This document shows positions 63,788-64,000 of a stretch of DNA of 64,000 nt, one piece after another. The notes below the pieces were generated by a model. That model ran no database searches, was not told the DNA's origin, and saw only the letters and a list, made by a program, of their open reading frames with translations. The position numbers and the translations under genes were made by a program. The DNA comes from Pseudoalteromonas sp049257235 (GTDB lineage Bacteria; Pseudomonadota; Gammaproteobacteria; Enterobacterales; Alteromonadaceae). The stretch spans positions 1 through 64,000 of the forward strand of contig NZ_JBMMUF010000005.1 in NCBI RefSeq assembly GCF_049257235.1, read 5' to 3'. The first letter of the stretch is position 1; each line of letters opens with the position of its first letter.

Positions 63788-63828
63788 AGTGATAACCGTC
63801 CAATCAGATTAAGCATTTGGTTTAAATA

Positions 63829-63864
63829 TAAAAAAAGAGCCTTCAGTCATATCTGAAGGCTCTT
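63829..63864 (-). terminator. Terminator of the nqr operon
   Basis: A 12-bp stem (AAGAGCCTTCAG / CTGAAGGCTCTT) with a 6-nt loop, followed by a T-run on the minus strand, about 35 bases after the nqrF stop and before apbE. Confidence 0.92.
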
Positions 63865-63898
63865 AATCTTAACACATTAACGATAGTGGATCGTTAAA

Positions 63899-64000
63899 TT
63901 AGCCGCCGAAGTCATCCAGTAGGATGTTTTCGTCTTCAACACCTAAATCTTTAAGCATGTTGATTACGGCTGCGTTCATCATCGGTGGTCCACACATGTA
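63899..64000 (-). CDS. nqrF: Na+-translocating NADH:quinone reductase subunit F, C-terminal end (partial)
   Basis: The last 33 residues of NqrF, the NADH-oxidising subunit with 2Fe-2S and FAD. YMCGPPMMNAAV is the NADH-site motif (CGPP) of ferredoxin-reductase domains, and the protein ends VEDENILLDDFGG, as in Vibrio NqrF. The rest of the nqr operon lies beyond the right edge. Confidence 0.95.
   Translation of the reverse strand, partial: YMCGPPMMNAAVINMLKDLGVEDENILLDDFGG

Overview
The window looks like a chromosomal segment of a marine gammaproteobacterium of the Alteromonadales, most likely Pseudoalteromonas or a close relative. This rests on the 5' end of a 16S rRNA gene at the left edge, a sodium-type PomAB flagellar stator, the Na+-pumping NADH:quinone reductase (3' end of nqrF plus apbE and nqrM) at the right edge, and housekeeping genes of gammaproteobacterial type. 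The genus is inferred from memory of 16S and gene-order patterns; no database was searched.

Layout. 1-750: start of an rrn operon read leftwards, with two tandem promoters and a boxA. 0.75-5 kb: co-chaperone CnoX, an exported M20 amidohydrolase and topoisomerase III. 5-7 kb: pomA-pomB read leftwards from a sigma-28 type promoter, divergent from xseB-ispA-dxs (7-10.1 kb). 10.2-15.1 kb: a chemoreceptor and a large periplasmic-propeller GGDEF sensor. 15.1-21 kb: nrdR-ribD-ribE-ribBX-ribH-nusB-thiL-pgpA, with the GGDEF sensor gene attached at its end. 21-22.3 kb: glyA. 22.5-27.8 kb: the SOS mutasome imuA-imuB-dnaE2 behind a consensus LexA box. 28-30 kb: a single-domain globin, a PhzF-type epimerase and an unrecognised membrane-anchored protein.

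30-45 kb is the most unusual part. Cobalamin genes btuF and btuR (left) and btuC and btuD (right) lie on the minus strand. They are separated by an oppositely oriented 11-kb block of five tightly packed plus-strand genes: a SAM methyltransferase-like protein, a formyltransferase, a phage-tail-collar (MdpB-like) protein, a sulfotransferase and a 2441-residue exported repeat protein with an N-terminal DUF4347 domain and a GlyGly-CTERM-like tail. A remnant of a second copy of the giant gene's 3' end follows it. I read this as an accessory island that split a B12 uptake/salvage locus. Its biochemical purpose is unknown.

45-57 kb: a DUF2339 multi-pass membrane protein, helicase HrpB, a membrane diguanylate cyclase, a small lipoprotein and a methionine operon (metA plus a methionine synthase encoded by two separate genes) under an apparent MetJ operator. 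57-62.4 kb: a DMT permease, EttA, and a PilZ/DUF350/YgiB-like/YgiC-like cluster. 62.4-64 kb: nqrM, apbE and the end of nqrF. B12 uptake (BtuCDF), adenosylation (BtuR) and the B12-dependent methionine synthase in one window suggest a cell that relies on salvaged cobalamin.
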